A stretch of 64,000 nucleotides of DNA from Phytohalomonas tamaricis (GTDB lineage: Bacteria; Pseudomonadota; Gammaproteobacteria; Pseudomonadales; Halomonadaceae), in the NCBI RefSeq assembly GCF_003012345.1, contig NZ_PVRV01000019.1:1-64000 (forward strand), written 5' to 3'. The position numbers and the translations under genes are program-made. Of this stretch, positions 1-10,024 are shown in pieces. Each line of letters opens with the position of its first letter. The stretch's first letter is position 1. The notes under the pieces were generated by a model. That model ran no database searches and was not told the DNA's origin. It saw only the letters and a list, made by a program, of their open reading frames with translations.

Positions 1-54
<54 letters not shown>

Positions 55-201
55 CGGGAGGCGGGAAGCATATAAAAACAGTACCAACGTATAAATGAGT
101 ACGATCGAGGTTCGCAGGATATGAACGGTTACCATCATTTACAGGTTAATTTCGGCAGTCGATGCTAACTTGAAGAGATCATGATCTAAAGGAGTAATCT
201 C

Positions 202-408
202 ATGTCTAACATTGGAAAGAATATTAACAAGGGCCCGGACGAGACGAAGCTCAAGCAAAAAGAAGCTAAAGATTCCGGCGGTAACCACACTCACGAGACG
301 ACAGGTAACGGGCCAACACCCGATAAAGGCAATGGTTACAGTCACGACAAGGAAATGAAAGAGGCACCGCAGCAGGCAAAAGACCACGTAAGTCCTGAGA
401 AGAAGTAA
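202..408 (+). CDS. Small hydrophilic, probably disordered protein of unknown function
   Basis: A 68-residue reading frame starts at an ATG with a strong ribosome-binding site (AAAGGAG at 188-194, seven bases before the start) and is followed by a hairpin terminator, so it looks like a real monocistronic gene. The protein is almost entirely polar: rich in Lys, Gly, Asp, Glu, His, Asn and Pro, with no membrane segment, signal peptide or cysteine. Such composition resembles small stress or desiccation-type disordered proteins (LEA-like), but I do not recognise a family and assign no function. Expression signals are convincing; the function is unknown. Confidence 0.7.
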   Translation: MSNIGKNINKGPDETKLKQKEAKDSGGNHTHETTGNGPTPDKGNGYSHDKEMKEAPQQAKDHVSPEKK

Positions 409-446
409 AGCTTTACCGCTTGCATCTTATCAACCCGCACTTTATC

Positions 447-480
447 AACCCATTCTGGCTTGCAGAGTGGGTTTTATTTT
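447..480 (+). terminator. Rho-independent terminator after the small protein gene
   Basis: AACCCA-t-TCTG pairs with CAGA-g-TGGGTT around a short loop and is followed by TTATTTT. It lies 40 bases after the stop codon at 408. Confidence 0.75.
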
Positions 481-589
481 GGCGCCAGATGAAATAAATA
501 ACCCGTATAACGCTTTAGCGTTACAGGATTTGCCAAGAAGAGATAAAAACAGAAAAACCAGGAAGGATGCGCCAACTGCTTGATTCAAA

Positions 590-676
590 TGGTACCGGTG
601 GTCGGACTCGAACCGACACGCTATCGCTAGCGGCGGATTTTGAATCCGCTGCGTCTACCAATTCCGCCACACCGGC
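590..676 (-). tRNA. tRNA-Leu (anticodon CAA)
   Basis: Read on the minus strand this is an 87-base class II tRNA beginning GCCGGTGTGGCGGAATTGG and ending in an encoded CCA. The acceptor stem pairs as GCCGGTG with CACCGGT (one G-U pair). The anticodon stem GCGGA/TCCGC encloses the loop TTCAAAA, giving anticodon CAA, which reads UUG. The long variable arm and the GGTTCGAGTCC T-loop are typical of leucine tRNAs. It is convergent with the small protein gene upstream and divergent from queA. Confidence 0.95.
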
Positions 677-787
677 CTTGAGCGCACGGCGTATTATACG
701 GTTCCATCGACGAGCGTCAATGACTTCTTTTATCGGCTTCGCTATTATATCGGGCTTTTGACACTGTCCATCCAGGCCCGAGTCCCG

Positions 788-1819
788 ATGCAGCGCGCCG
801 ATTTCCATTTTGATCTACCCGACGAGCTAATTGCCCGCTACCCCAGCGAGCAACGCAGCGATTGCCGTCTGCTCTGCCTTGATGGCAACAGCGGCACCAT
901 TGAGCATGCCCGTTTTCCCAGCTTGCTTGAGCGCCTTTCGCCAGGAGATGTGATTGTTTTCAATGACACCCGTGTCATTCCGGCACGATTGTTCGGTCAT
1001 AAACGCTCCGGCGGGAGAGTGGAGATGCTGCTCGAACGGCCGCTCGACGCCCACCGAGGTCTAGCACACCTTCGCTCCAGCAAATCACCCAAGCCTGGCA
1101 CTGAGCTCGACTTCGAAGGCGGAATAACCGCCGTGGTTGAAGGTCGCCGCGATGCACTGTTTGAGCTGCGTTTTCTCGGCGAGACACCGTTGATTGAGCT
1201 GCTTGAGCAGTATGGTCATATGCCCCTGCCGCCCTATATCGAACGTGAAGATGAACTCGACGATCGTGAACGCTATCAGACCGTCTATGCTCGTCGTGAC
1301 GGTGCTGTCGCTGCACCCACCGCCGGGCTGCACTTTGACGAGACCATGATGACTGCCCTCGCCCAGCGCGGTATCGAAAGCGCCTTCGTAACGCTTCATG
1401 TCGGCGCAGGCACTTTTCAGCCTGTACGCGTTGACAACATCCTCGAACATCACATGCACAGCGAGTGGGTTGAGGTCACATCAGAAGCCTGCGCACAGAT
1501 CAAGGCCGCCAAGGCGCGCGGTAATCGCGTAGTGGCCGTTGGCACCACCAGCGTACGTTGTTTGGAAACAGCCTCTAAAGATGGCGAGATCACCCCGTAC
1601 ACGGGTGACACTGACATTTTTATTTATCCCGGCTATGAATGGCGCTGTGTCGATGCCCTGGTTACCAATTTCCATTTACCTGAATCGACGTTGCTGATGC
1701 TGGTGTCATCCTTTGCTGGTTATGACCATGTCATGCACGCCTACCATGAAGCGGTAGCCGAGCGTTACAGCTTCTTCAGCTATGGCGATGCGATGTATTT
1801 GACCCGCCAGCAACGCTAA
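788..1819 (+). CDS. queA: S-adenosylmethionine:tRNA ribosyltransferase-isomerase QueA
   Basis: QueA transfers and rearranges the ribose of S-adenosylmethionine onto 7-aminomethyl-7-deazaguanine in tRNA to form epoxyqueuosine, the penultimate step of queuosine synthesis. The 343-residue protein matches family landmarks throughout: the N-terminal [12 protein letters not shown] segment, [35 protein letters not shown], and the C-terminal [15 protein letters not shown] chose the ATG at 788 because it aligns with the usual MQRADFHF-type start; an in-frame TTG at 758 would add ten residues, part of which overlaps no other gene. It is followed 61 bases later by tgt, the enzyme that acts first in the same pathway. 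Confidence 0.97.
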   Translation: MQRADFHFDLPDELIARYPSEQRSDCRLLCLDGNSGTIEHARFPSLLERLSPGDVIVFNDTRVIPARLFGHKRSGGRVEMLLERPLDAHRGLAHLRSSKSPKPGTELDFEGGITAVVEGRRDALFELRFLGETPLIELLEQYGHMPLPPYIEREDELDDRERYQTVYARRDGAVAAPTAGLHFDETMMTALAQRGIESAFVTLHVGAGTFQPVRVDNILEHHMHSEWVEVTSEACAQIKAAKARGNRVVAVGTTSVRCLETASKDGEITPYTGDTDIFIYPGYEWRCVDALVTNFHLPESTLLMLVSSFAGYDHVMHAYHEAVAERYSFFSYGDAMYLTRQQR

Positions 1820-1865
1820 ACACGCTTGCATCGCAACTACAACACCTAACGTCATATCATAATGA

Positions 1866-3017
<1,152 letters not shown>

Positions 3018-3023
3018 TGACTG

Positions 3024-3045
3024 ATGACATGCATGCTTATGTCAT
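3024..3045. other. Small inverted repeat between tgt and yajC
   Basis: ATGACAT and ATGTCAT are perfect reverse complements separated by eight bases (GCATGCTT). The segment also repeats the string TGCATGC. There is no T run, so it is not a standard terminator; it may simply be a stem between operon segments. Low confidence in any role. Confidence 0.3.
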
Positions 3046-3115
3046 GCATGCAGCATCAGACACGGCATATTCATACCAACCTAAGACTCATAACAAATCC
3101 TGAAGAGGAACGTTC

Positions 3116-3454
3116 ATGCTCGAATTCTTGATTCCAGCCGCCCAGGCTCAAGCTGAGACAGGTGCCGCTGGCGGCGCTGGCGCTATCGGCCAGATCGTGA
3201 TGTTGGTCGGCTTCGTACTGATTTTTTATTTTCTGCTGTGGCGCCCGCAGGCCAAGCGTGCCAAGCAGCATAAAAAGCTGATGTCCGAACTTTCCAAGGG
3301 CGACGAGGTCGTTATTGGCGGAGGTCTGGTGGGCCGAATCAGCAAGGTCGGCGATGAGTTCCTCTCGCTTGAGATTTCCGAGGGTACTGAGGTCAACGTT
3401 CAGAAGAGCGCCGTTGCTGCTGTTCTGCCCAAGGGCACCCTCAAGTCCATCTGA
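3116..3454 (+). CDS. yajC: Sec translocon accessory subunit YajC
   Basis: YajC is a single-span inner membrane protein that associates with SecD and SecF and the SecYEG translocon. The 112-residue product has one hydrophobic segment at about residues 24-42 (IGQIVMLVGFVLIFYFLLWRP), then the basic RPQAKRAKQHKK stretch and the soluble domain containing GDEVVIGGGLVGRI, all typical of the family. A GAGGAA ribosome-binding site precedes the ATG. It is the first gene of the yajC-secD-secF unit. Confidence 0.96.
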   Translation: MLEFLIPAAQAQAETGAAGGAGAIGQIVMLVGFVLIFYFLLWRPQAKRAKQHKKLMSELSKGDEVVIGGGLVGRISKVGDEFLSLEISEGTEVNVQKSAVAAVLPKGTLKSI

Positions 3455-3523
3455 TCTCTCCGGATCGCCGACTCAACGTCGGCGGTCGCATTTTGATCCG
3501 TCAGCAACCAGGACAGGGCCCCG

Positions 3524-5374
3524 ATGCTCAACCGTTATCCGCTGTGGAAGTATCTGCTGATACTTCTCGTGCTCGTTGTGGGCGTTATCTACGCCCTGCC
3601 AAATCTTTATCCGGAAGATTCGGCTATTCAAATCAGCGGCGATCGCGGCACCAGAATCGAACAGTCTGCTCTAGACCGTGCCGCACAAGCACTCGAAGCT
3701 GCCGATATCGCCATCAAGCGCACCGAACTCGAAGAGAACGGCAGCGGCTTGATCAGGCTGCAGGACGCCAACGATCAGCTTCATGCTCGTGATGTCATTG
3801 CTTCTACGCTGGGGCAGGACTACGTCGTAGCCCTCAACCTCGCCGAAGCGACGCCCTCATGGCTCGCCTCGATTGGCGCCGCGCCGATGAAGCTCGGTCT
3901 CGACCTTCGCGGCGGCGTGCATTTCCTTCTGGAAGTCGACATGGATGCAGCCGTCAAGCAGCGCCTGGAAAGTAACGCCAGCGCCATGCGTCAGACACTG
4001 CGTGATGAGCGTATCCGTTACCGTAACAACGAGGTGAAAGATCATTCGATCCGCTTCGCCTTCGCCAGTGAAGAGGATCTGAACCAGGCCCGCTCGCTGC
4101 TGCAGACGCAATACAACGTCTTCACCTTTACTACCGAAGACGAAGGGCGCGGCGCCGTACTGGTCATGACCATTACCGATCAGGCCATACAGGAACTGCA
4201 GGACTATGCGGTCAATCAGAACCTGACCACGATCCGCAACCGTGTCAATGAGCTCGGCGTTTCCGAGCCGCTGGTTCAGCGTCAGGGGCCTAGCCGTATC
4301 ATTGTTGAACTACCGGGTATACAGGATACCGCTGCAGCCAAGCGCATCGTCGGTGCAACCGCGAATCTTGAGTTCCGCCTTGAAGCTGCTCCCGACACAC
4401 CGGAATCGGAAATTGAAACACTCCCCTTCCGCAACGATCCTGATCGCAAGGCAGCGCTGCTCAAGGATATCATCATCACGGGTGACCGCGTTTCAAGCGC
4501 CAGCCGCTCGTTTGATCAGAACGGTCGTCCGCAGGTCAACATCAACCTCGACGGTGCCGGCGGCTCACAGATGAACAGCGCCACGCGATCCAATATCGGT
4601 CGCAACATGGCGGTCATCTTCATCGAGCACAAGTCGCGCACCCGCACGGTGATGGAAGATGGCAAGCAGGTCGAAGAGCGCGTGCCTTATACTGAACGTG
4701 GCATTATCAGCTTAGCGACTATCCAGAGTGCGCTAGGCAGCCAGTTCCGTATTACCGGGCTCGACTCGCCAACCGAGTCGCAAGAGCTTGCCTTGTTGCT
4801 ACGCTCCGGCTCGCTCGCCGCGCCGATCTACTTCGCTCAGGAGCGTACTATCGGGCCTAGCCTGGGCCAGCAGAATATCGATCGCGGCATCATGTCAGTG
4901 ATCGTTGGCCTGGTGATGCTGGTGATATTCATGCTGGTGCGCTACAAGGCGTTCGGCCTGATTGCCAACGCCGCCCTGACAGTCAATCTGGTCTTGCTGA
5001 TCGCTGCGATGTCGCTACTGGGCGCAACCCTTACCCTGCCCGGCATTGCCGGTATCGTCCTCACCTTGGGGATGGCGGTCGACGGCAACGTATTGATCTT
5101 CGAGCGCATCCGTGAAGAACTGCGTGCCAAGAAAACCGTACAGCAGGCCATTCATACCGGTTATGAGCGCGCCCTCACGTCAATCATTGATGCCAACGTC
5201 ACGACACTTCTAGTGGCGATCATTCTGTTCTCGATCGGTACCGGCCCTGTCAAAGGCTTTGCAGTGACATTATCGCTGGGCATCGTGACATCGGTCTTCA
5301 CGTCCGTGATGGTCAGCCGCGCAATCACGAACCTTTCCGTCGGCGGTAAAACGCTGAAGAAACTGTGGATCTGA
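3524..5374 (+). CDS. secD: Protein translocase subunit SecD
   Basis: SecD works with SecF to pull exported proteins into the periplasm using the proton motive force. The 616-residue protein has an N-terminal membrane segment (about residues 7-27), a large periplasmic region with the P1 motif LGLDLRGGVHFLLEVD, and a C-terminal block of five membrane helices containing GMAVDGNVLIFERIREEL, the RND-type proton relay motif. Length is as expected for gammaproteobacteria. It ends eight bases before secF, indicating translational coupling. Confidence 0.98.
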   Translation: MLNRYPLWKYLLILLVLVVGVIYALPNLYPEDSAIQISGDRGTRIEQSALDRAAQALEAADIAIKRTELEENGSGLIRLQDANDQLHARDVIASTLGQDYVVALNLAEATPSWLASIGAAPMKLGLDLRGGVHFLLEVDMDAAVKQRLESNASAMRQTLRDERIRYRNNEVKDHSIRFAFASEEDLNQARSLLQTQYNVFTFTTEDEGRGAVLVMTITDQAIQELQDYAVNQNLTTIRNRVNELGVSEPLVQRQGPSRIIVELPGIQDTAAAKRIVGATANLEFRLEAAPDTPESEIETLPFRNDPDRKAALLKDIIITGDRVSSASRSFDQNGRPQVNINLDGAGGSQMNSATRSNIGRNMAVIFIEHKSRTRTVMEDGKQVEERVPYTERGIISLATIQSALGSQFRITGLDSPTESQELALLLRSGSLAAPIYFAQERTIGPSLGQQNIDRGIMSVIVGLVMLVIFMLVRYKAFGLIANAALTVNLVLLIAAMSLLGATLTLPGIAGIVLTLGMAVDGNVLIFERIREELRAKKTVQQAIHTGYERALTSIIDANVTTLLVAIILFSIGTGPVKGFAVTLSLGIVTSVFTSVMVSRAITNLSVGGKTLKKLWI

Positions 5375-5381
5375 GGCTACG

Positions 5382-6287
5382 ATGACAACCATAGACTTCA
5401 TGGGTAAACGCCGTATTGCGTTCATCGTATCGATCGTACTGGCGGCGATCGCGATCGGTTCCCTGGCTATCCAGCATCTTAATCTGGGACTTGATTTTAC
5501 CGGGGGCACGCAAGTCGAGGTGCACTACGACACAGCGCCAAATCTTGATGAAGTACGCGATGCGCTCGGTGCGGCAGGTTATGACAACTACTCGGTGCAG
5601 ACCTTCGGTTCCGACCGTGAGATTCTGGTTCGGCTGCAACAGACCTACAGCGAAAGCGTCGGTTCCGATGTCGTTAGCGCACTGGCCATTCAGGGCGAAT
5701 CACCCAATCTGATCCGGGCTGAATATGTCGGTGCCCAAGTGGGCGATCAGCTGCGCGACCAGAGTGGACTCGGCATGCTGCTGGCGCTGGCTGTCGTCGC
5801 GATCTACGTGGCATTTCGCTTTCAGTACAAGTTTGCTCTTGGCGCGCTGATCTCGCTGGGTCATGACGTGCTGATCCTGCTCGGCATTTTCTCGCTGTTC
5901 AAGATTGAGTTCGACTTGACCGTATTGGCGGCAGTACTGGCCGTGATCGGCTACTCATTGAACGATACGATCATTGTCTATGACCGTATCCGCGAGAATA
6001 TCCGCCGCTCACGCACCAATGACCTGCCGGCGATCTTCAACGACGCCATCAACCAGACGCTGGCAAGGACGCTATCGACTTCGGGCACCACGCTGCTGGT
6101 CCTGTTCGCGCTGTTCTTCCTCGGCGGCGATATGATTCACAATTTTGCGCTGGCCCTGATCATCGGTGTAGTCCTTGGTACCTTCTCATCGGTCTATGTC
6201 GCCGCAGCACTACTGCTGGTGATCAAGCTGCAGCGCGAGGATCTGATCCCAGCGAAGAAGGAAAACGTGGAGGACGGTATGCCCTGA
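5382..6287 (+). CDS. secF: Protein translocase subunit SecF
   Basis: SecF forms the heterodimeric partner of SecD. The 301-residue protein has a first membrane segment at about residues 9-28, the LDFTGGTQVEV periplasmic motif, and a membrane block with GYSLNDTIIVYDRIREN, the counterpart of the SecD motif, and LARTLSTSGTTLLVLFALFFLGG. It begins eight bases after secD and ends just before a strong bidirectional terminator, so yajC-secD-secF closes here. Confidence 0.98.
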   Translation: MTTIDFMGKRRIAFIVSIVLAAIAIGSLAIQHLNLGLDFTGGTQVEVHYDTAPNLDEVRDALGAAGYDNYSVQTFGSDREILVRLQQTYSESVGSDVVSALAIQGESPNLIRAEYVGAQVGDQLRDQSGLGMLLALAVVAIYVAFRFQYKFALGALISLGHDVLILLGIFSLFKIEFDLTVLAAVLAVIGYSLNDTIIVYDRIRENIRRSRTNDLPAIFNDAINQTLARTLSTSGTTLLVLFALFFLGGDMIHNFALALIIGVVLGTFSSVYVAAALLLVIKLQREDLIPAKKENVEDGMP

Positions 6288-6319
6288 TCGTGCTGTCAAA
6301 GGGCATGCCATTGCTGCAT

Positions 6320-6357
6320 AAAAAAGCCTCGGGCAAATAAATGCCCGGGGCTTTTTT
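6320..6357. terminator. Bidirectional terminator between secF and suhB
   Basis: AAAAAAGCCTCGGGCA and TGCCCGGGGCTTTTTT form a long G+C-rich stem around AATAAA, with A and T runs on the two sides. It can end both the rightward secF transcript and the leftward suhB transcript. Confidence 0.92.
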
Positions 6358-6380
6358 GTGGCTAGCGCCTGATAAATAAC

Positions 6381-7169
6381 TTACAGGTGCGGCTTGAGCA
6401 CCTGTACGAGATTTTTATAAAGGCGTGGTCCTGCCGCCATCAGCACGCCTTCGGGCTCAACCTGGGGCGAACCATCGGCACCGCCGATCAAGGCGCCAGC
6501 TTCCTTAAGCATCAAGGTAGCCACGTCCAGATCATGCTCATCGATGCCCAGCACGAAAGCCGAATCAACACGGCCACACGCCAGTTCAGCCAGATCAAGC
6601 AATGGGCAGCCAGACGTACGCAGCACATCGACTTGAGAGCCAAGCTGTTGGGTAATGGTGAGATAAGCAGGCAGATGACGACTGCGCATCCAGGATTCAG
6701 GCAGGCCGAGCGCAACACGCGATCCACTTAAGCCGTTACGCGCCGGTACACGGATACGCTTGCCGTTGAGCTGAGCACCACGACCACGACTGATCAGATA
6801 CTCTTCATCGGTGAACGGGCTGATGATCACGGCATTTTCGGCGCGTCCCTTGTAGAAACTAGTCAAGGAAATCGCCCAACCTGGCGTATTGGCAGCAAGG
6901 TTGGCATAGCCATGAAAGAGTTCGATCTTCCACTGATAATCACGGTCAGCGCCTTCACGATACGGCGTGTAACGGCCGGAAATACCATGCTGGGGATAAC
7001 CACGCGCAAACTGGCGGACGATAGACGCCTCAGCCTGACGTGCCGTTTCTTCCAGCAGCGTATCGAGAACGCGGTCTTCACGCGCATCGTCGATGCGGTC
7101 ACGGACACGGATGAATTGCTCGGAGGCGCCACGCAATGCGCGCAACGCAAACTGGACCATCGGATGCAT
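6381..7169 (-). CDS. suhB: SuhB-like inositol monophosphatase-family protein with degenerate active site
   Basis: The 262-residue protein aligns end to end with SuhB: MHPMVQFALRALRGA at the N-terminus, GRGAQLNGKRIRV, and RTSGCPLLDLAELACGRVD. Synteny also supports the call, because suhB lies divergent from trmJ in many gammaproteobacteria. However, the metal-binding phosphatase motifs are gone. The position of GEE is occupied by GISGR (about 62-66), the DPLDGT motif is replaced by ELFHGY (about 83-88), and the WDxAAG motif by HDLDVAT (about 212-218), although one Asp remains. It is therefore probably not a phosphatase. In Escherichia coli SuhB also acts in rRNA antitermination independently of catalysis, and that role could remain. 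I used ATG 7169; an upstream in-frame start at 7259 would add 30 residues. Confidence 0.85.
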   Translation of the reverse strand: MHPMVQFALRALRGASEQFIRVRDRIDDAREDRVLDTLLEETARQAEASIVRQFARGYPQHGISGRYTPYREGADRDYQWKIELFHGYANLAANTPGWAISLTSFYKGRAENAVIISPFTDEEYLISRGRGAQLNGKRIRVPARNGLSGSRVALGLPESWMRSRHLPAYLTITQQLGSQVDVLRTSGCPLLDLAELACGRVDSAFVLGIDEHDLDVATLMLKEAGALIGGADGSPQVEPEGVLMAAGPRLYKNLVQVLKPHL

Positions 7170-7468
7170 GATCGGGCCTTGAATACTGGATGATGTTAAA
7201 GAACGGGTAACGAGCCTGTAGCCAACTGCCTGCCCTAGTACGGGGCTGGCAAGCGTCATGATAATGACAAGTGGATAAAGTAGGGCTGGCGGAGGTCTCG
7301 GTGAACGGCGGCGATGCTAACAGACCCGGAGCCGAGGAGCCAGCGCTACGATACATCTTCCTGGGTAGAGCCTCTGCTATGCTCTCTGCCCTCATGCTAG
7401 ACTAAGCACTCTAGTTTTCCAGCTTACCCCGTTCACGTTCCTCTACTCAGGCAAACAGTTTGGCGCTC

Positions 7469-8263
7469 ATGCTCGACCGAATCCGTATTGTATTGATTGG
7501 CACCAGCCACCCCGGCAATGTTGGTGCTGCTGCCCGTGCCATGAAAACCATGGGTCTTGGCGATCTCGCCCTCGTCTCACCGCGATGCGAGCCCAACGCT
7601 CAAGAGGCTATCTCGCGTGCGTCCGGGGCCGACGACATTCTTGACGCGATGCATCGCTTCGAAGATCTAGAAACAGCTCTGGCCGATTGTACATGGGTGG
7701 TTGGCTGCAGTGCTCGCTCACGCACCCTGCCCTGGCCCATGCAAAAGCCGCGTGAATTTTCCGCTAACCTTCCCGCACAGCTCAGCCATGACAACGCACG
7801 CGTTGCGATTGTCTTCGGCCGTGAAGACGCCGGGCTAAACAACGCCGAGTTGCAGCGTTGCCATGCCCATGTACACATACCCACCAATGAAGCGTATAGC
7901 TCATTGAATCTGGCTGCTGCCGTCCAGGTAATGGCGTATGAGTGCCGTCAGGCGTGGCTTGAGTATGGTGATAACGCTGCCTCGGCAACGTCACAACATG
8001 CCGAGCCGTTCGGTGTCGAGTGGGATAACCCGCTAGCGACGCATGATGACCTTGAGCGCTTTTTCGCCCATCTTGAACGCACGTTGATTGCGATTGACTT
8101 TCATGACCCCAACAACCCCAGACAGTTGATGGCCCGAATGCGTCGGCTATTTTTGCGGGCACACGTCGACCACATGGAAATAAACATGCTGCGCGGCATC
8201 CTTAGTGCCGTCGACAAGAGCGCCACTATAGCACCCTCGAAACCTGCACAAGACCGTGAATAA
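7469..8263 (+). CDS. trmJ: tRNA (cytidine/uridine-2'-O-)-methyltransferase TrmJ
   Basis: TrmJ is a SPOUT-class enzyme that methylates the 2'-OH of position 32 in tRNA. The 264-residue protein contains RIVLIGTSHPGNVGAAARAMK at the N-terminus, the cofactor knot motifs IVFGREDAGLNNAEL and IPTNEAYSSLNLAAAVQVMAYE, and a C-terminal helical extension. ATG 7469 was chosen; a TTG at 7460 would add three residues. It is divergent from suhB and precedes cysE and the isc genes, the same order as in Pseudomonas. Confidence 0.95.
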   Translation: MLDRIRIVLIGTSHPGNVGAAARAMKTMGLGDLALVSPRCEPNAQEAISRASGADDILDAMHRFEDLETALADCTWVVGCSARSRTLPWPMQKPREFSANLPAQLSHDNARVAIVFGREDAGLNNAELQRCHAHVHIPTNEAYSSLNLAAAVQVMAYECRQAWLEYGDNAASATSQHAEPFGVEWDNPLATHDDLERFFAHLERTLIAIDFHDPNNPRQLMARMRRLFLRAHVDHMEINMLRGILSAVDKSATIAPSKPAQDRE

Positions 8264-8482
8264 TCCATAGACCAGAATGACTAGCCAGGGCGGTGATCCA
8301 GCATAGTGGGTCAAATAACTAGTGGCTCATGGCAAACTAGCGAACAGGCAAATATGACAGGCACTTGTCAGTGTATGCTGGTTGATATGCCTTGTAGTGA
8401 ATAAGAAAGCTGTCAGCGACAGCCCGAGTACCTAGTATGCAAATGAAGGATCACCGTGACGCGCCCAATGAGGAGTGACAGC
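8264..8482. other. Gap between trmJ and cysE
   Basis: No gene seen. There is a small inverted repeat GCTGTC-agc-GACAGC shortly before cysE but no convincing promoter hexamers or terminator. It presumably holds the cysE promoter. Confidence 0.4.
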
Positions 8483-9457
8483 ATGTTTGCTCGCCTGCGA
8501 GAGGACATCAATAGCGTATTCGCCCGCGACCCGGCGGCACGGAATTTCTTTGAAGTGCTGACCAACTATCCCGGGCTACATGCCCTGCTCGCCCATCGCA
8601 TCAATCATTGGTTGTGGTGTCATGACATCAAGTGGCTGGCCCGCACGGGCTCCACGCTGTCGCGTTGGTTGACAGGGATTGAGATACACCCCGGTGCGAC
8701 CATTGGCAGGCGATTTTTCATCGATCACGGCATGGGCGTTGTGATCGGTGAGACCGCCGAGGTAGGCAACGATGTGACCCTCTATCACGGCGTGACTCTG
8801 GGTGGCACAAGCTGGAAGGAAGGCAAGCGCCACCCTACGCTGGAAGATGGCGTGATTGTCGGTGCTGGCGCCAAGATCCTTGGCCCCTTCACTGTCGGCG
8901 CCGGTGCCAAGGTCGGCTCCAACGCCGTGGTGACCAAGGCAGTGCCACCAGGCGCAACCGTCGTCGGAATTCCAGGCAAGGTGATCACACGAGAACCCAA
9001 GAAGGACCGCGATCGCAGGCGGGCCAGCATTGATCCCGAGCGCCGCCGCGCGATGGAAGACAAGTTCGGCTTTGATGCTTATGGCATGAGTGAAGAAATG
9101 CCCGATCCGATGGCACGTTCGATGCAGGCAATGCTCGATCACGTTCACGCTGTCGATGAACGACTCGATCAGATGTGCAAGGTGCTGTGCCGGCTCGATG
9201 CCAGCTATCGTACCGGCGACTTCCCGACATTGGATCGTAACGACTTCACCGCTGTGCTCGACGATCTCGAATATCCCTGCTCCGGCCCTGAGGCATCTTT
9301 TCAAGCGTCCGCTCAGCCCGAAGAGGAGAAACCAGCCGTTTCTAGCCAGAAAGCCAAGCATGATGAAGACGTTGCGGTTTCCAAACACCCTGTCGGACCG
9401 CAGCCAGAGGACTGTTCCGACTCTCGCTCCCAGGAGGACATTTCGTCGCAGCGCTAA
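8483..9457 (+). CDS. cysE: Serine O-acetyltransferase CysE with long C-terminal extension
   Basis: CysE acetylates serine with acetyl-CoA, the first step of cysteine synthesis. The 324-residue protein starts [21 protein letters not shown] and contains the left-handed beta-helix hexapeptide repeats with [28 protein letters not shown] and [18 protein letters not shown], including the catalytic His-Asp features of the family. ATG 8483 has AGGAG eight bases upstream, better than an in-frame GTG at 8456. After the catalytic domain there are about 120 extra residues; the last 60 or so are Glu, Ser, Pro and Gln rich and look disordered. It sits directly before iscR, as in Azotobacter and Pseudomonas, linking cysteine supply to IscS. 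Confidence 0.93.
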   Translation: MFARLREDINSVFARDPAARNFFEVLTNYPGLHALLAHRINHWLWCHDIKWLARTGSTLSRWLTGIEIHPGATIGRRFFIDHGMGVVIGETAEVGNDVTLYHGVTLGGTSWKEGKRHPTLEDGVIVGAGAKILGPFTVGAGAKVGSNAVVTKAVPPGATVVGIPGKVITREPKKDRDRRRASIDPERRRAMEDKFGFDAYGMSEEMPDPMARSMQAMLDHVHAVDERLDQMCKVLCRLDASYRTGDFPTLDRNDFTAVLDDLEYPCSGPEASFQASAQPEEEKPAVSSQKAKHDEDVAVSKHPVGPQPEDCSDSRSQEDISSQR

Positions 9458-9481
9458 TGGTTGACCAAAATAGTCAGATTT
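9457..9481 (+). promoter_or_regulatory. Type 1 IscR binding site overlapping the iscR promoter
   Basis: Aligned by eye with the Escherichia coli type 1 IscR consensus (ATASYYGACTRWWWYAGTCRRSTAT, known for the [2Fe-2S] form), this 25-base stretch matches 21 positions, including the central GAC...AGTC arms. It overlaps the last codon of cysE and the -35 hexamer of iscR, so [2Fe-2S]-IscR should repress its own gene. Confidence 0.8.
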
Positions 9482-9490
9482 GCGCATAAT
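9461..9490 (+). promoter_or_regulatory. Probable sigma-70 promoter of iscR
   Basis: TTGACC (9461-9466) and CATAAT (9485-9490) are separated by 18 bases and lie 36 bases before the iscR ATG. The -35 element sits inside the IscR site. Confidence 0.7.
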
Positions 9491-9526
9491 GCCATACATC
9501 ATTTATGGTTTTTTGAGACTCATTTC

Positions 9527-9994
9527 ATGCGCCTGACTACCAAGGGTCGTTACGCCGTTACTGCAATGCTTGATCTGGCCCTGAACGCCGAACGAGGCCC
9601 GATTAGTCTTGCCGACATCTCCAAGCGCCAAGAGATTTCGTTATCTTACCTGGAACAGCTGTTTGCGAAACTGCGCAGAAGCGGCTTGGTAAAAAGTGTC
9701 CGCGGCCCGGGAGGCGGCTATTTGCTTGGTCAGGCACCTGAGGCCATTTCAGTGGCCAAGGTTATCGATGCCGTCAGCGAATCGATCGATGCGACCCGCT
9801 GTCAGGGCGTAGGTGATTGTCAGCACGGCGATATCTGCCTGACACACCATCTATGGTGTGATCTGTCCAGCGCAATCCACAGCTTTCTTGATGACATCAC
9901 CCTTGGAGAGCTGCTCAATCGCCGCGAGGTTCAGGGTATTGCCGAGCGTCAGCGTGTCAACGTCAGCAGCAATCAAATACCCGTATCGCAATAA
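9527..9994 (+). CDS. iscR: Fe-S cluster regulator IscR
   Basis: IscR is an Rrf2-family transcription factor that senses Fe-S status by binding a [2Fe-2S] cluster. The 155-residue protein starts [19 protein letters not shown], the standard family start, and has the winged-helix segment [28 protein letters not shown]. The ligands are in [16 protein letters not shown], preserving the C-x5-C-x5-C-x2-H pattern. An in-frame ATG at 9461 would add 22 residues but lies inside the promoter, so I rejected it. It precedes iscS and iscA in a shortened isc operon. Confidence 0.96.
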   Translation: MRLTTKGRYAVTAMLDLALNAERGPISLADISKRQEISLSYLEQLFAKLRRSGLVKSVRGPGGGYLLGQAPEAISVAKVIDAVSESIDATRCQGVGDCQHGDICLTHHLWCDLSSAIHSFLDDITLGELLNRREVQGIAERQRVNVSSNQIPVSQ

Positions 9995-10024
9995 TCTTTA
10001 TCCACGTCCAACCGGGACACGAGC

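Noticed and set aside
8576-9502. A 308-codon frame antisense to cysE
   Set aside because: It lies wholly opposite cysE and the iscR promoter and shows no protein family features.
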